DNA of 64,000 nt from the NCBI GenBank assembly GCA_963974055.1, contig CAXBCP010000014.1, forward strand, positions 54,177 through 118,176. Reading direction: 5' to 3'. The stretch comes from CAXBCP01 sp963974055 (GTDB lineage: Bacteria > Pseudomonadota > Alphaproteobacteria > MPNO01 > UBA830). Under the pieces are notes generated by a model. It ran no database searches. It was not told the origin of the DNA and saw only the letters and a program-made list of their open reading frames with translations. Of the stretch, positions 43,089-52,334 are shown piece after piece. Position numbers and translations under genes: made by a program. Within the stretch, counting starts at the first letter, position 1. Each line of letters opens with the position of its first letter.

Positions 43089-45395
43089 CTATCGCACCGC
43101 CTGAAGCGCCTGCCATACCCGTTCCGGAGACGCCGGCAGGTCGATCATCGGCACACCGGCAGCGTTCAGGGCGTTCTCGACGGCATTCATCACCGCCGGC
43201 AGGGCGCCGACCGTGCCTGCCTCGCCCGCGCCTTTGACTCCCAGCGGATTCTGCTTGGTCGGTACCGGGTTTGATTTGACGTCGAACATGGTGAAATCGC
43301 CGGCGCGCGGCATGGCGTAATCCATGAACGACGCTGCAACGTTCTGACCGTCCGCGTCATAGACCGCGCGTTCCATAACCGCCTGGCCGTAGCCCTGGGC
43401 CACGCCGCCGTGGATCTGCCCCTTGAGCAGCAGCGGATTCAGCACCGTGCCGACATCGTCGACGATCACGTATCCCTTTACCTCGATCTCGCCGGTATCG
43501 GGATCGATTTCCAGTTCGCAGGCATGGGTGCCGTTCGGGAAGTTCGCGGATTTGGGCGCGAAGGTTGCGCGCTCGTCGATACCGGCCTCCACCCCGTCGG
43601 GCAACTTGCCCGGCGTGTAGGACCCCCGGGCGACCTCCGCCAGGGTGATAGAGCGGTCGGTGCCTGCAATGATGAATACGCCTTCGGCAAAATCCACGTC
43701 TTCGGCGCTGGCCTCCAGCTGATGCGCGGCGAGGATCTTCGCCTTCGCAATTGCCGCTTCGGCGGCCCGGAAGATCGCCGAACCGCCACAGGTCGCCGAA
43801 CGCGACCCGCCGGTGCCGCCGCCGATACCCTGCTGATCGGTGTCGCCTTCGCGGACCCGAATCCGGTCCACAGACAGGCCGAGCGCCTGGGACACGATCT
43901 GCTTGTAGATGGTATCGTGCCCCTGTCCCTGGCTTATCGTGCCGGCCATGACCATGACATTGCCGGTCTTGTCGATGCGCACGGTGGCTTCCTCGATGGA
44001 GGGGCCGCCCGCGCGCTCGATGGTGTTCGAGATGCCGATCCCCCGCAGCCTGCCGCGGGATGCCGCTTCCGCGCGGCGCGCTTCGAACCCGGCGTAATCG
44101 ATCATCTCCAGGCCGTCATCGAGGTTCTTTTCGAAGGCGCCGCAGTCATACGTAAACACCAATCCCGTCTTGAACGGCATGGCGCTTTCGGGAATCGTAT
44201 TCTGGCGGCGCAGATCCGCCGGATCGCGGCCCAGTTTCTTCGCCGCCGCGTCAACCAGCGTTTCGATGATATAGGCGGCTTCCGGCCGCCCGGCACCGCG
44301 ATAGGGGCAGGTCGGCGTGGTGTTGGTGAACACCCCCGACACCTCGACATGGATTGCCGGCGTCACATAGGTGCCGGCCAGCGTGCCGAGATTGTTGATG
44401 GGCGGCCCGTTGCCGCCGGTCGTCACATAGGCGCCCAGTGCGGCCAGCGTCCACACATGAAGCCCCAGGAAATTGCCGTCCCTGTCCATCGCCAGCCGGG
44501 CCACCGAGTGATTGTCGCGCCCCTGGTAGTCGGCGATATGCCCTTCGGATCGCTCGGCGGCCCATTTGACCGGGCGGCCGACGCGTTGCGAGGCCCACAA
44601 CACCAAAAGCTGTTCCGGATACACGCTGCCGCGCAACCCGAAACTGCCGCCGATATCCCCGGCAATCACGCGTATATCCTGTTCGGCGACGTTGAACACT
44701 TCGGTCGCCAGCTGTTCGCGGATCTTGTGCGGATAATGACAGCCGGTATAGAGCGTGTAGCGCCGGTCGGTCGGATTGTAGTCGCCGACATAGGCTCGGG
44801 GCTCGATCGTATTGGTGACCGTGCGGGTAATCGGGAACGTACGTTCGACGACGATATCGGCGGCCTCGAACGCGGCTTTGGTTTCTTCGGGATACCCGCG
44901 CTGTTCGTAAAAGCATTCGTTGTCGCCGCAGTCGTCCCACACCAGCGGCGCACCGTCGTCCAGCGCTTCGGCGGTTCTGATTATCGCCGGCAGGATTTCA
45001 TAATCGACGACGACGGCTTCGGCGGCGTCTTTCGCCTGATCGACGGTATCGGCAACGATAAAGACGACCCCGTCGCCGACGAACCTGACCCGGCCAAGCG
45101 CGAGCGGCGGATTGGGCGGCTGGTACTGGTTTTCGTTCCAGCGCGATCCACACTGCAGATCGCCATAGCCGTCGGCGCGGTAATCTTCGGCGGTCAGGAT
45201 GGCGTGTATGCCGGGCATCGCGGCGGCGGCGGAAATGTCAATGGCGCGGATTTCCGCGTGCGCATGGGGAGAGCGCAGTACATGGCCGCGCAGTTGATGC
45301 GGAAGTGTGTAATCGTCCGTGTAGCGGCCACCCCCTGTCAGCAGTCTCGGATCTTCCGTTCGCGGAACCGGTTGCCCAACATCGAATTCACCCAT
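43089..45395 (-). CDS. Molybdenum hydroxylase large subunit, form-II CoxL-like
   Basis: 768 aa from ATG 45395, with AAAGGA upstream; the upstream open frame lies within the divergent SDR gene. Xanthine-oxidase-family subunit carrying the molybdopterin cytosine dinucleotide. The active-site loop is PYRGAGR near 363, which corresponds to the AYRGAGR form-II signature rather than AYRCSFR of authentic CO dehydrogenase. GKGAGEAGTVG near 720 holds the catalytic Glu. FAD and FeS partner subunits (CoxM/CoxS) are not adjacent. Probably hydroxylates an N-heterocycle, aldehyde or purine-like compound. Divergent from the SDR-hyuA operon across an 81-base gap. Confidence 0.92.
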   Translation of the reverse strand: MGEFDVGQPVPRTEDPRLLTGGGRYTDDYTLPHQLRGHVLRSPHAHAEIRAIDISAAAAMPGIHAILTAEDYRADGYGDLQCGSRWNENQYQPPNPPLALGRVRFVGDGVVFIVADTVDQAKDAAEAVVVDYEILPAIIRTAEALDDGAPLVWDDCGDNECFYEQRGYPEETKAAFEAADIVVERTFPITRTVTNTIEPRAYVGDYNPTDRRYTLYTGCHYPHKIREQLATEVFNVAEQDIRVIAGDIGGSFGLRGSVYPEQLLVLWASQRVGRPVKWAAERSEGHIADYQGRDNHSVARLAMDRDGNFLGLHVWTLAALGAYVTTGGNGPPINNLGTLAGTYVTPAIHVEVSGVFTNTTPTCPYRGAGRPEAAYIIETLVDAAAKKLGRDPADLRRQNTIPESAMPFKTGLVFTYDCGAFEKNLDDGLEMIDYAGFEARRAEAASRGRLRGIGISNTIERAGGPSIEEATVRIDKTGNVMVMAGTISQGQGHDTIYKQIVSQALGLSVDRIRVREGDTDQQGIGGGTGGSRSATCGGSAIFRAAEAAIAKAKILAAHQLEASAEDVDFAEGVFIIAGTDRSITLAEVARGSYTPGKLPDGVEAGIDERATFAPKSANFPNGTHACELEIDPDTGEIEVKGYVIVDDVGTVLNPLLLKGQIHGGVAQGYGQAVMERAVYDADGQNVAASFMDYAMPRAGDFTMFDVKSNPVPTKQNPLGVKGAGEAGTVGALPAVMNAVENALNAAGVPMIDLPASPERVWQALQAVR

Positions 45396-45476
45396 TCTTG
45401 CTTTTCCTTTGAATTCTAAGTTTATTATCTCCTTATAAAACAAACCCGCTAACGGGAAAACAGGGAGCGACCAATC
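45396..45476. promoter_or_regulatory. Divergent promoter region between CoxL-like and SDR-hyuAB operon
   Basis: 81 bases, AT-rich in the middle (GAATTCTAAGTTTATTAT), separating two divergent catabolic genes. It is the only place for both promoters, so the two transcripts are likely controlled together. No clear operator symmetry was found. Confidence 0.4.
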
Positions 45477-46253
45477 ATGAAACTCGCAGGCAAAACGGCA
45501 ATCGTCACCGGCGCGGGCCGGAACATCGGTGAGGAAATCGCGAAACTGTTCGCAGCGGAAGGCGCCAGGGTCGCTGTGGTGGACATGGATGAAGGCCGCG
45601 CTGTCGCCGTTTCCGACCTGATCAAGACCGCCGGCGGCGAAGCGGTCGCCGTCGTCTGCGATGTGTCGGACCCGGCAGATATTTCGAAAATGGTCGCTGC
45701 CACGGTCGACGCGTTCGGCGGTATCGATATCCTCGTCAACAACGTCGCCATCTCCGACAACAAGGACATCTTCGAACTGACCGAAGACGAATGGCGCAAG
45801 ACCATTGACGTCACCCTGTCGTCGCCGTTCTATGTTACCAAGCAGGTCGCAAAATGGATGGTCGATAACGACCGCGGCGGCCGCGTGGTCAATGTCGGTT
45901 CGACCTCCGGATTCAAAGGCCGCCCCACCGCCATTGCCTATACCGCGGCCAAGGGCGGCGTGTTCAACCTGACCCAATCGATGGCGGTTCAGCTCGCGCC
46001 CTACGGGATCATCGTCAACCAGGTGTCGCCGAACATGACCGGCTCACCGGTCGGCCAGGAAATATTCAACCGCGACCGCAAGGTCACCAACCTTGTCGGC
46101 CGCCCGGGCGAGCCGGAAGAACAGGCAAAGGCGGTTCTGTTCCTGGCATCCGACGATGCCTCGTTCATCGCCGGGGCCAACCTGTTCGTAGATGGCGGCA
46201 CAATGGCAATGGCATCCTTCGCCAAACCGGCAACCCGCAAGGACGGTAAGTGA
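45477..46253 (+). CDS. Short-chain dehydrogenase/reductase (SDR) of the hyuAB operon
   Basis: 258 aa, classical SDR: TGAGRNIGEEIA, NNVAISDN (Val in place of Ala of NNAG), Ser in VNVGSTSGF, YTAAKGG (Tyr about 155, Lys) and AGANLFVDGG at the end. CAGGGAGCG upstream of the ATG. The Asp after beta-2 (VVDMD) favours NAD. First gene of SDR-hyuA-hyuB; its TGA overlaps the hyuA GTG. Likely oxidises a hydroxylated ring intermediate. Confidence 0.92.
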   Translation: MKLAGKTAIVTGAGRNIGEEIAKLFAAEGARVAVVDMDEGRAVAVSDLIKTAGGEAVAVVCDVSDPADISKMVAATVDAFGGIDILVNNVAISDNKDIFELTEDEWRKTIDVTLSSPFYVTKQVAKWMVDNDRGGRVVNVGSTSGFKGRPTAIAYTAAKGGVFNLTQSMAVQLAPYGIIVNQVSPNMTGSPVGQEIFNRDRKVTNLVGRPGEPEEQAKAVLFLASDDASFIAGANLFVDGGTMAMASFAKPATRKDGK

Positions 46254-48337
46254 GCGGGCCCTACCGGCTCGGCGTCGATGTTGGCGGAACCCATACCGAC
46301 CTGGTCCTGCTGAACGTCGCCGACGGTTCCATAGAAATCGAAAAGGTTTCGTCGACCCCGGTCAATCCGGCGATCGGCGTGCTGAACGGCGTCAACCGGT
46401 TCATCGACCAGGGCAAGCGACCCGACGCGATCGAATTCTTCGCCCACGGCACGACCATCACGACCAACGCCCTGCTGGAAATGCGCGGCGCAAAGGTGGG
46501 CATGATGATCACCCGCGGGTACCGCGCCATCCAGGAAATCCAGCAACAGGCGCGCGACGGCAACCCGTTCGACTATTTTTTCCAGCGGCCGACGCCGCTT
46601 GCGCCGCAAAGCCAGACGTTCGAGGCTGGCGGTCGCATCGATTTCGAAGGCAACGAACTTGAACCGCTGGACGAAGCCGCGGTGCGCGACGCCGCCCGCG
46701 CCCTGAAGGCAAAGGACGTCAGTTCCATCGCTGTGGTCTACCTGTTTTCCTACATGAACCCGACCCACGAACAGCGCACCCGCGACCTGATCCTGGAAGA
46801 ATGGCCGGAGGCGCATGTGTCGCTGTCATCCGACGTTCTGCCCCGCATCCGCGAATGGGCCCGCATGTCGACCACCCTGCTGAACGCGTATCTCGAACCG
46901 GTACTGGTGCACTATATCGGCGACCTGTCCGACGGGCTGGACGCTGGCGGAGTCGAGACCCTGCAGCGTTTCCTGATGCAGTCCAATGGTGGCGTAATGC
47001 CTTTCAAAGCCGCCATCGCCGGGGCAAAGACCGTCCATACCCTGTTTTCGGGGCCCGCCGCCGGCGCTCAGGCGGCCGCTTACCTCGCGGCGGAGGACGC
47101 AAAGAAGGGTCTCGTGACGCTCGACATGGGCGGCACGTCCTGCGATATCGCCTTCATCGAGGGCGGCACGCCGCTTGAAGTCACCGAAGGCGAAGTCGCC
47201 CGGCGACGGCTGGACGTCCCGGCGCTGGACCTGACCACGATTTCGGCCGGTGGCGGCTCGATCGCATGGATTGACGGCGGCGGACTTCTTGCGGTTGGCC
47301 CGCAAAGCGCGGGTGCCGATCCAGGCCCGGTGTGTTACGGCAAGGGCGGCGAAAACCCGACGGTGACCGACGCCGATATCGCCTGCGGATTCCTCAACCC
47401 GGATTACTTTCTCGGGGGCGCCCAATCGCTCGACGTCGCGGCCTCTCTCACGGCGCTGGAGAAGAAAGTCGGCGCGCCGCTCGGGATGACGGCGCTGGAA
47501 ACAGCCGCAGGCATCCGCCGCATTGTCGATATGCGGATGGCCGACGAGGTACGCATTTTCGGCGCCAAGCGCGGCGTCGATCCGCAGGAATTCACGCTGC
47601 TTCCCTTTGGCGGCGCCGGCGCGGTCCATGCCGCGCCGGTCGCGGAGGAACTCGGCATGACGCGGATTCTCGTGCCGCCACGGCCCGGCGCGTTTTCGGC
47701 ACTCGGCCTGCTCTGTACCGATGTCGTCCACGACTATATCCGCTCGGAGCTGCGTCCGCTGGACCAGGTACCGCCCGCCCATGCGGAACAAATCTTCCGC
47801 GAACTCGAAGAACGCGGCCGTATCGAACTGGAAAGCGAGGGCATGGACCCCGCCCTCGCTCATTTCGCCCGCGAACTCGACATGCGTTACACCGGACAGG
47901 GCTACGAACTGCGCGTCGGGCTCGACGGTATCGGCGGCGCCGGCGGACTGGACGATGCAGCCCTTGCCGAAGCCCGCGACCGCTTCGACGGTATCCACGC
48001 GCGTATCCACGGCCACGCCGCCAAGGAAAAGCCGGCGGAAGTCGTCAGCTACCGGGTTCGCGCCCGCGTAGCGGTGCCGAAATACCAGCCCGTAGCGGAA
48101 CGCGATTTCAGCCCGGCCCCTGCGCCGGATGCCGCCCGCAAGGGCAGCCGCGATGTCTGGTTTACGTCCGACGCCGCGACGGAAACGGCCATCTGGGACC
48201 GCAACGCGCTGGCTGCGGGAGCCACGCTTCAGGGCCCCGCCATCGTCGAACAGCTCGACAGCACGATCGTCGTGCCGTCGGGCTGGCACGCCCATGTCGA
48301 CGGTTTCATGAACCTCGTCCTGACGCGAGAGCTATAG
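46250..48337 (+). CDS. Hydantoinase/oxoprolinase family, HyuA-like subunit
   Basis: 695 aa, full length for HyuA/5-oxoprolinase subunit A. GTG start overlaps the SDR stop as GTGA. ATPase-like signature GVDVGGTHTDLVLL at the start, ATTNALLE-like TTNALLEMRG, VTLDMGGTSCDIAFIEGG (about 288) and GGGSIAWIDGGG. The family hydrolyses N-methylhydantoin, 5-oxoproline or carboxylates acetone or acetophenone at the cost of ATP. Which of these applies cannot be decided from the sequence. Cytosolic, acts with HyuB. Confidence 0.94.
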   Translation: MSGPYRLGVDVGGTHTDLVLLNVADGSIEIEKVSSTPVNPAIGVLNGVNRFIDQGKRPDAIEFFAHGTTITTNALLEMRGAKVGMMITRGYRAIQEIQQQARDGNPFDYFFQRPTPLAPQSQTFEAGGRIDFEGNELEPLDEAAVRDAARALKAKDVSSIAVVYLFSYMNPTHEQRTRDLILEEWPEAHVSLSSDVLPRIREWARMSTTLLNAYLEPVLVHYIGDLSDGLDAGGVETLQRFLMQSNGGVMPFKAAIAGAKTVHTLFSGPAAGAQAAAYLAAEDAKKGLVTLDMGGTSCDIAFIEGGTPLEVTEGEVARRRLDVPALDLTTISAGGGSIAWIDGGGLLAVGPQSAGADPGPVCYGKGGENPTVTDADIACGFLNPDYFLGGAQSLDVAASLTALEKKVGAPLGMTALETAAGIRRIVDMRMADEVRIFGAKRGVDPQEFTLLPFGGAGAVHAAPVAEELGMTRILVPPRPGAFSALGLLCTDVVHDYIRSELRPLDQVPPAHAEQIFRELEERGRIELESEGMDPALAHFARELDMRYTGQGYELRVGLDGIGGAGGLDDAALAEARDRFDGIHARIHGHAAKEKPAEVVSYRVRARVAVPKYQPVAERDFSPAPAPDAARKGSRDVWFTSDAATETAIWDRNALAAGATLQGPAIVEQLDSTIVVPSGWHAHVDGFMNLVLTREL

Positions 48338-48338
48338 A

Positions 48339-49997
48339 ATGGCCCTCGATCCGATCACCGTGCAGATCCTCAAAAACAAGGTCGCGAGCCTTGTCGATGA
48401 AATGCATTACCATTTCTACCGATCGGGCTATTCCACGATCATCCGCGAAAGCCGGGATTTTTCCTGCGTGATCCTCGACAAGGGCGGCCGCCTGATCGTG
48501 CCGCCGCCAATGTTCTTTCACGCGCCGTTCTACAAGCATTTCGTGGACCGGACAGTCGAACTGTACGGCGAAGACGGGCTCAAGGACGGCGATGTGATCG
48601 TCTCGAACCACCCCTACGAAGCCGGCGTGCCGCATGTTTCCGACATGGCGTTCATCGCACCGATCTTCCATGACGATACGCTGGTCGGCTTTTCGGGCAG
48701 TTGCGCCCACAAGGCCGATATCGGCGGCATGAACCCGGGTTCGACCTCGGCGAATTCGACCGAAATCTATCACGAGGGGCTGGTACTGCCCCCGGTCAGG
48801 ATGACCGACCGGGGCGCCTATGACGAAGACCTCGAACGGCTGATCCTGACCAACAGCCGCCAGCCCGAACTGGTGCGCGGCGATATCCGCGCCCAGATTG
48901 CGGCTACCGAAATCGGCGTCAAACGCATGCAGGATCACTGCACCCGCTTCGGCACCGCGACGGTCATGGCCTCCTTCGCCGCCATCCTGAAAGCCGCGGC
49001 CGACGAAATGCAGGCGGCCATCTCCGCCCTGCCCGACGGCGTCGCCTCCGCCGACGGCTACATGGACGACGACGGCGTCGAGATGGACAAGGGAGTTTAC
49101 TTCGCGGTCACGATCACCAAGAAGGGCGACGATATCGAATTCGATTTTTCGAAGTCGCAACCCCAGGCGAAGGGGCCGATCAATCTGCGCCCGTCCATGG
49201 TCGAAGCCTGCGTGTTCTATTCAATGATAGGCTGTCTCGGCCACACCATGCAGTTCAATGACGGTATGCGCGACGTCGTAAAGTTCAAATACGCGCCGCG
49301 CACCATCACCAACGCGGAATCCCCTGCCCCGGTATCGTCCTACCAGAAGGCAAACCTGCGCCTGACCGACGTGATCCTCGACGCGCTCGCAACCTTCAAC
49401 CCGGCGCGCGCCATTGCGGGCTCGGGCTCGTCCGGGTCGCTGTCGATCAACTGGCACCAGGGTGGCAAGCCCGGTCACAACACGCTGCAATACGAGATTC
49501 TCGGGTCCGCCTATGGCGGCGGTCAGGGCAATGACGGCTGCAACGCGACGGCAACGCACCTGTCGAACCTGCACGTCACACCGATCGAAATTATCGAAAG
49601 CGAATATCCGTGCCGGATCACCGAATTCGACATGGTCGCCGATTCCGGCGGCGCGGGCGAATTCCGGGGCGGTGTGGCCTTCCGGCGGCGCTACGAAGTA
49701 ACGCAGGACTGCACGGTCGTGCGGCGCTACGACCGCTACAAGTATCCACCGCCCGGCGCCAGCGGCGGCGAGCCCGGCGGCGGCAGCAAATTCGTCATCC
49801 GGGTCGGCACCAACGAAGAGGAATCCACGCCCGCCTCCGGCAAGTTCGAACTGAAAGCGGGCCACGCATTCTATCTTCAAAGCGCCGGCGGGGGCGGGTT
49901 CGGCGACCCGAAGGCCCGTGACCGCGAACGGCTCGCCCGGGATATGGACGAAGGCTATGTGAGCGCCGACGCGGCGCGGGACAAATACGGCATATGA
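48339..49997 (+). CDS. Hydantoinase/oxoprolinase family, HyuB-like subunit
   Basis: 552 aa, one base after the hyuA stop. Typical HyuB opening DPITVQILKNKVASLVDEMHY, then ESRDFSCVILDKGGRLI, NHPYEAGVPHVSDM (a metal-region motif) and, late, GGAGEFRGG and GGGSKFVIRVG with GGGGFGDPKARD at the end. Partner of HyuA in an ATP-dependent amide-ring or carbonyl reaction. Together with the upstream SDR and the downstream dehydrogenase it makes a coherent catabolic unit. Confidence 0.94.
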   Translation: MALDPITVQILKNKVASLVDEMHYHFYRSGYSTIIRESRDFSCVILDKGGRLIVPPPMFFHAPFYKHFVDRTVELYGEDGLKDGDVIVSNHPYEAGVPHVSDMAFIAPIFHDDTLVGFSGSCAHKADIGGMNPGSTSANSTEIYHEGLVLPPVRMTDRGAYDEDLERLILTNSRQPELVRGDIRAQIAATEIGVKRMQDHCTRFGTATVMASFAAILKAAADEMQAAISALPDGVASADGYMDDDGVEMDKGVYFAVTITKKGDDIEFDFSKSQPQAKGPINLRPSMVEACVFYSMIGCLGHTMQFNDGMRDVVKFKYAPRTITNAESPAPVSSYQKANLRLTDVILDALATFNPARAIAGSGSSGSLSINWHQGGKPGHNTLQYEILGSAYGGGQGNDGCNATATHLSNLHVTPIEIIESEYPCRITEFDMVADSGGAGEFRGGVAFRRRYEVTQDCTVVRRYDRYKYPPPGASGGEPGGGSKFVIRVGTNEEESTPASGKFELKAGHAFYLQSAGGGGFGDPKARDRERLARDMDEGYVSADAARDKYGI

Positions 49998-50040
49998 GAG
50001 CCGCCCCGCTCTAGCGGTAAACCAGGAACGGGAGATCGAA

Positions 50041-50886
50041 ATGGCAAAAGACCGCGTCGGGATTATCGGACCGGGCCGCATGGGGCTCGCGATGCTGAAA
50101 CATCTGAAAAAGAGCGGCTTCGACGTCACGGTCTACGACATCAGCGACGAACAGCTTTCCGCCGCAGTCGCAGCCGGCGGCGTCGGGGCGTCCAGCCCCC
50201 GGGAGGTTGGCGAAAACAGCGATTACATTATCGTCGGCGTCGGGTTCGAACCGGAGGTCTATGCCTGCCTGACCGGCGATGATGGCGCGCTCGCCGGTAT
50301 AGCGTCGGGCAGCGCCGTCGCCGTGTGCTCGACCGCTTCCGTCGGCGGCGTTCAGGACCTCGCGCGGATCTGCGGCGAAAAAGGCATCGGCTTTCTCGAC
50401 GCGCCCATCGCGCGGGGACGCTGGGCGGCAGATGAAGGCACCCTGCTCGCCCTTGTCGGCGGCACCGAAGATGTGGTCGAACGGTCGCGGCCGGTCTTCG
50501 AGACGTTCTGTTCGGATATCGAGCACATGGGCGAGGTTGGCCATGGCCAGGTCGCCAAGATGATGAACAACTACCTGCTCTGGGTAAACGGATGCGCCCT
50601 GATCGAGGCCGGCCGCCTGGCGGAGTCCACCGGGATCGACCTGCCCAAACTGCGCAACGCCCTGATGATGAGCTCCGGCGATTCCGCGGCGCTGCGTGAC
50701 TGGGACCGGATGACCTTCACCTGGGCGCTGAAAGACATGCAGATGATGGAAAAGCTGATGGACGGCGAAAACAAGGCCTTTCCGCTCGCCGGGCTGATCA
50801 AGGAACTGGTCAAGGACGGCCGCACCATCAAGGCCACTGACCCGCCGGACTGGTCCGGCGAAGGCGGCATCGCAAAACGGCCATGA
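50041..50886 (+). CDS. 3-hydroxyisobutyrate dehydrogenase-like oxidoreductase
   Basis: 281 aa. Rossmann motif GIIGPGRMGLAM at residues 8-19, then CSTASVGGV (substrate region) and GHGQVAKMMNNYLLW with the catalytic Lys (about 173). DAPIARGRWAADEGTL is the usual DAPVSGG region and differs from canonical HIBADH. Probably oxidises a beta-hydroxy acid with NAD(P). GGGAGA upstream. 43 bases after hyuB, likely same transcript. Confidence 0.9.
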   Translation: MAKDRVGIIGPGRMGLAMLKHLKKSGFDVTVYDISDEQLSAAVAAGGVGASSPREVGENSDYIIVGVGFEPEVYACLTGDDGALAGIASGSAVAVCSTASVGGVQDLARICGEKGIGFLDAPIARGRWAADEGTLLALVGGTEDVVERSRPVFETFCSDIEHMGEVGHGQVAKMMNNYLLWVNGCALIEAGRLAESTGIDLPKLRNALMMSSGDSAALRDWDRMTFTWALKDMQMMEKLMDGENKAFPLAGLIKELVKDGRTIKATDPPDWSGEGGIAKRP

Positions 50887-50990
50887 GCCGTTTCAAAACA
50901 CCCGGACAGTACCCGTTCCGCCGACCGCTTTGACGTCAATTCAGCGCGGTCCTATGCTTTCACAGAGGCCGGAACAGAAAGAAAAACCAG

Positions 50991-51593
50991 ATGGCAGAAA
51001 AGCCCGACAATGTCGGCAAACCGGAAATAACTGAAGCGGATGCCGGCCCCGGCCACAACCAGCCGAAAGAGGTTGTGTGGGAACGCTGGCAGAAAAAACG
51101 CACCTTCGTGCGCGCCCTGGAAGGCACCTACGGCGAATTGCAGGAAGGCCTGATGGAACAGCCCCGGATCTACAAATCCAGGGACTGGCAGTGGAAAGGC
51201 GGTCCGGCGCTGTTCAACAAGCCGATCATCAACCCGCAGCGCACCGATATCGCACAGTCGATCGAGACGCACATCTCGGTCATCGCGCCGGGCGGCACCG
51301 GACAGCGCCACGGGCACATGAATTCCGCCCTGTTCTATATCCTGTCGGGCAAGGGCTACGACATCCATGACGGCAAGCGCTTCGATTACGAAGCCGGCGA
51401 CGTGATCATCGTCGAGAACGGCTGCGTCCATCAACATTTCAATGCGTCAGACGAGGAAGACCTCGTGTCGCTGGTCATGAAGGCGAAGCCGCTGTTCCTG
51501 TTCATGCACATGCTGTTCCAGAAGATCGCCGCATACCCGCCCAAGACGTTGCCGCCCGGGCAGGAACACTGGGAACCGCCGACCGACCTCTAG
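50991..51593 (+). CDS. Cupin protein, gentisate-dioxygenase-like single cupin (copy 1)
   Basis: 200 aa. Cupin motif 1 is RHGHMNSALFYILSGKGYDI with His-x-His but without the usual Glu; motif 2 is GDVIIVENGCVHQHF with the third His. Three-His binding without Glu matches gentisate-type dioxygenases (HRH...H) rather than the germin type. Probably Fe(II). The N terminus has PDNVGKPEITEADAGPGHNQPKE, a Pro/Gly-rich linker. An almost identical gene follows at 684 bases. Candidate ring-cleaving or isomerising step of the pathway. Confidence 0.82.
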   Translation: MAEKPDNVGKPEITEADAGPGHNQPKEVVWERWQKKRTFVRALEGTYGELQEGLMEQPRIYKSRDWQWKGGPALFNKPIINPQRTDIAQSIETHISVIAPGGTGQRHGHMNSALFYILSGKGYDIHDGKRFDYEAGDVIIVENGCVHQHFNASDEEDLVSLVMKAKPLFLFMHMLFQKIAAYPPKTLPPGQEHWEPPTDL

Positions 51594-52063
51594 GCGCAGA
51601 AACCTGCGTTACTTTGACGTCTAAGCATCCCCGTTCTATGTTTCGCGGGACCCATCAGGAAGGAGACTTACCGCATGGCAGAAAAGCCGGACAATATCGG
51701 CAGCGTCGAGGTAACGGAGGTCGACGCGGGCCCCGGGCACAATCAGCCGAAAGAAGTCGTCTGGGAACGCTGGCAGAAAAAACGCACCTTCGTCCGTGCC
51801 CTGGAAGGCACCTATGGCGAACTGCAGCAGGGCCTGATGGACCAGCCGCGAATTTACAAGTCCAAGGACTGGGCGTGGAAAGGCGGCCCCCAGTTTTTCG
51901 ACAAGCCGATCATCAACCCGCAGCGCACCGATATCGCACAGTCGATCGAAACCCACATCTCGGTCATCGCGCCGGGCGGCACCGGACAGCGCCACGGGCA
52001 CATGAATTCCGCCCTGTTCTATATCCTGTCGGGCAAGGGCTACGACATCCATGACGGCAAGCG
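51270..52063 (+). repeat. Tandem duplication core, two copies 684 bases apart
   Basis: 51270-51379 and 51954-52063 are identical for 110 bases, covering cupin motif 1. Flanking codons of the two genes differ at many synonymous positions. The span given runs from the first to the second copy. Confidence 0.85.
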
Positions 52064-52277
52064 GATCGATTACGAAGCCGGCGACGTGATCATCGTCGAG
52101 AACGGCTGCGTCCATCAGCATTTCAACGCATCGAACGAGGAAGACCTCGTGTCGCTGGTCATGAAGGCGAAACCGCTATTCCTGTTCATGCACATGCTGT
52201 TCCAGAAAGTCGCGGAGTATCCGCCGAAGGAACCGGCGCCGGGCTGGGAACACTGGGAACCGCCGACGGATTTGTAG
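51675..52277 (+). CDS. Cupin protein, gentisate-dioxygenase-like single cupin (copy 2)
   Basis: 200 aa, tandem paralogue of copy 1 at an exact 684-base spacing. Same three His (RHGH, CVHQH). Differences concentrate in the N-terminal 40 and last 20 residues (IGSVEVTEVD; EYPPKEPAPGW). A strong AGGAAGGAG lies upstream of its ATG, whereas copy 1 has a weaker site, so it may be the better-expressed copy. The core DNA is almost identical to copy 1 even at synonymous sites. Confidence 0.82.
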   Translation: MAEKPDNIGSVEVTEVDAGPGHNQPKEVVWERWQKKRTFVRALEGTYGELQQGLMDQPRIYKSKDWAWKGGPQFFDKPIINPQRTDIAQSIETHISVIAPGGTGQRHGHMNSALFYILSGKGYDIHDGKRIDYEAGDVIIVENGCVHQHFNASNEEDLVSLVMKAKPLFLFMHMLFQKVAEYPPKEPAPGWEHWEPPTDL

Positions 52278-52334
52278 GCGTATACCCCTCGGGCCTCCTT
52301 ACGCCGCGCGCAACAGAATTCAGGAAGACAGATC

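Noticed and set aside
42904..43116. 70-residue minus-strand frame in the gap before the MHYT kinase
   Set aside because: It overlaps the CoxL-like stop, is low-complexity at the C terminus and has no ribosome site.
43089..45395. Authentic CO dehydrogenase large subunit
   Set aside because: The active-site loop is PYRGAGR, not the AYRCSFR form-I signature, and no CoxM/CoxS genes adjoin.
43410..45419. 669-codon plus-strand frame opposite the CoxL-like gene
   Set aside because: Antisense shadow of a high-GC gene. The CoxL motifs on the minus strand are decisive.
46826..48295. 489-codon minus-strand frame opposite HyuA
   Set aside because: Shadow frame; HyuA motifs on the plus strand are clear.
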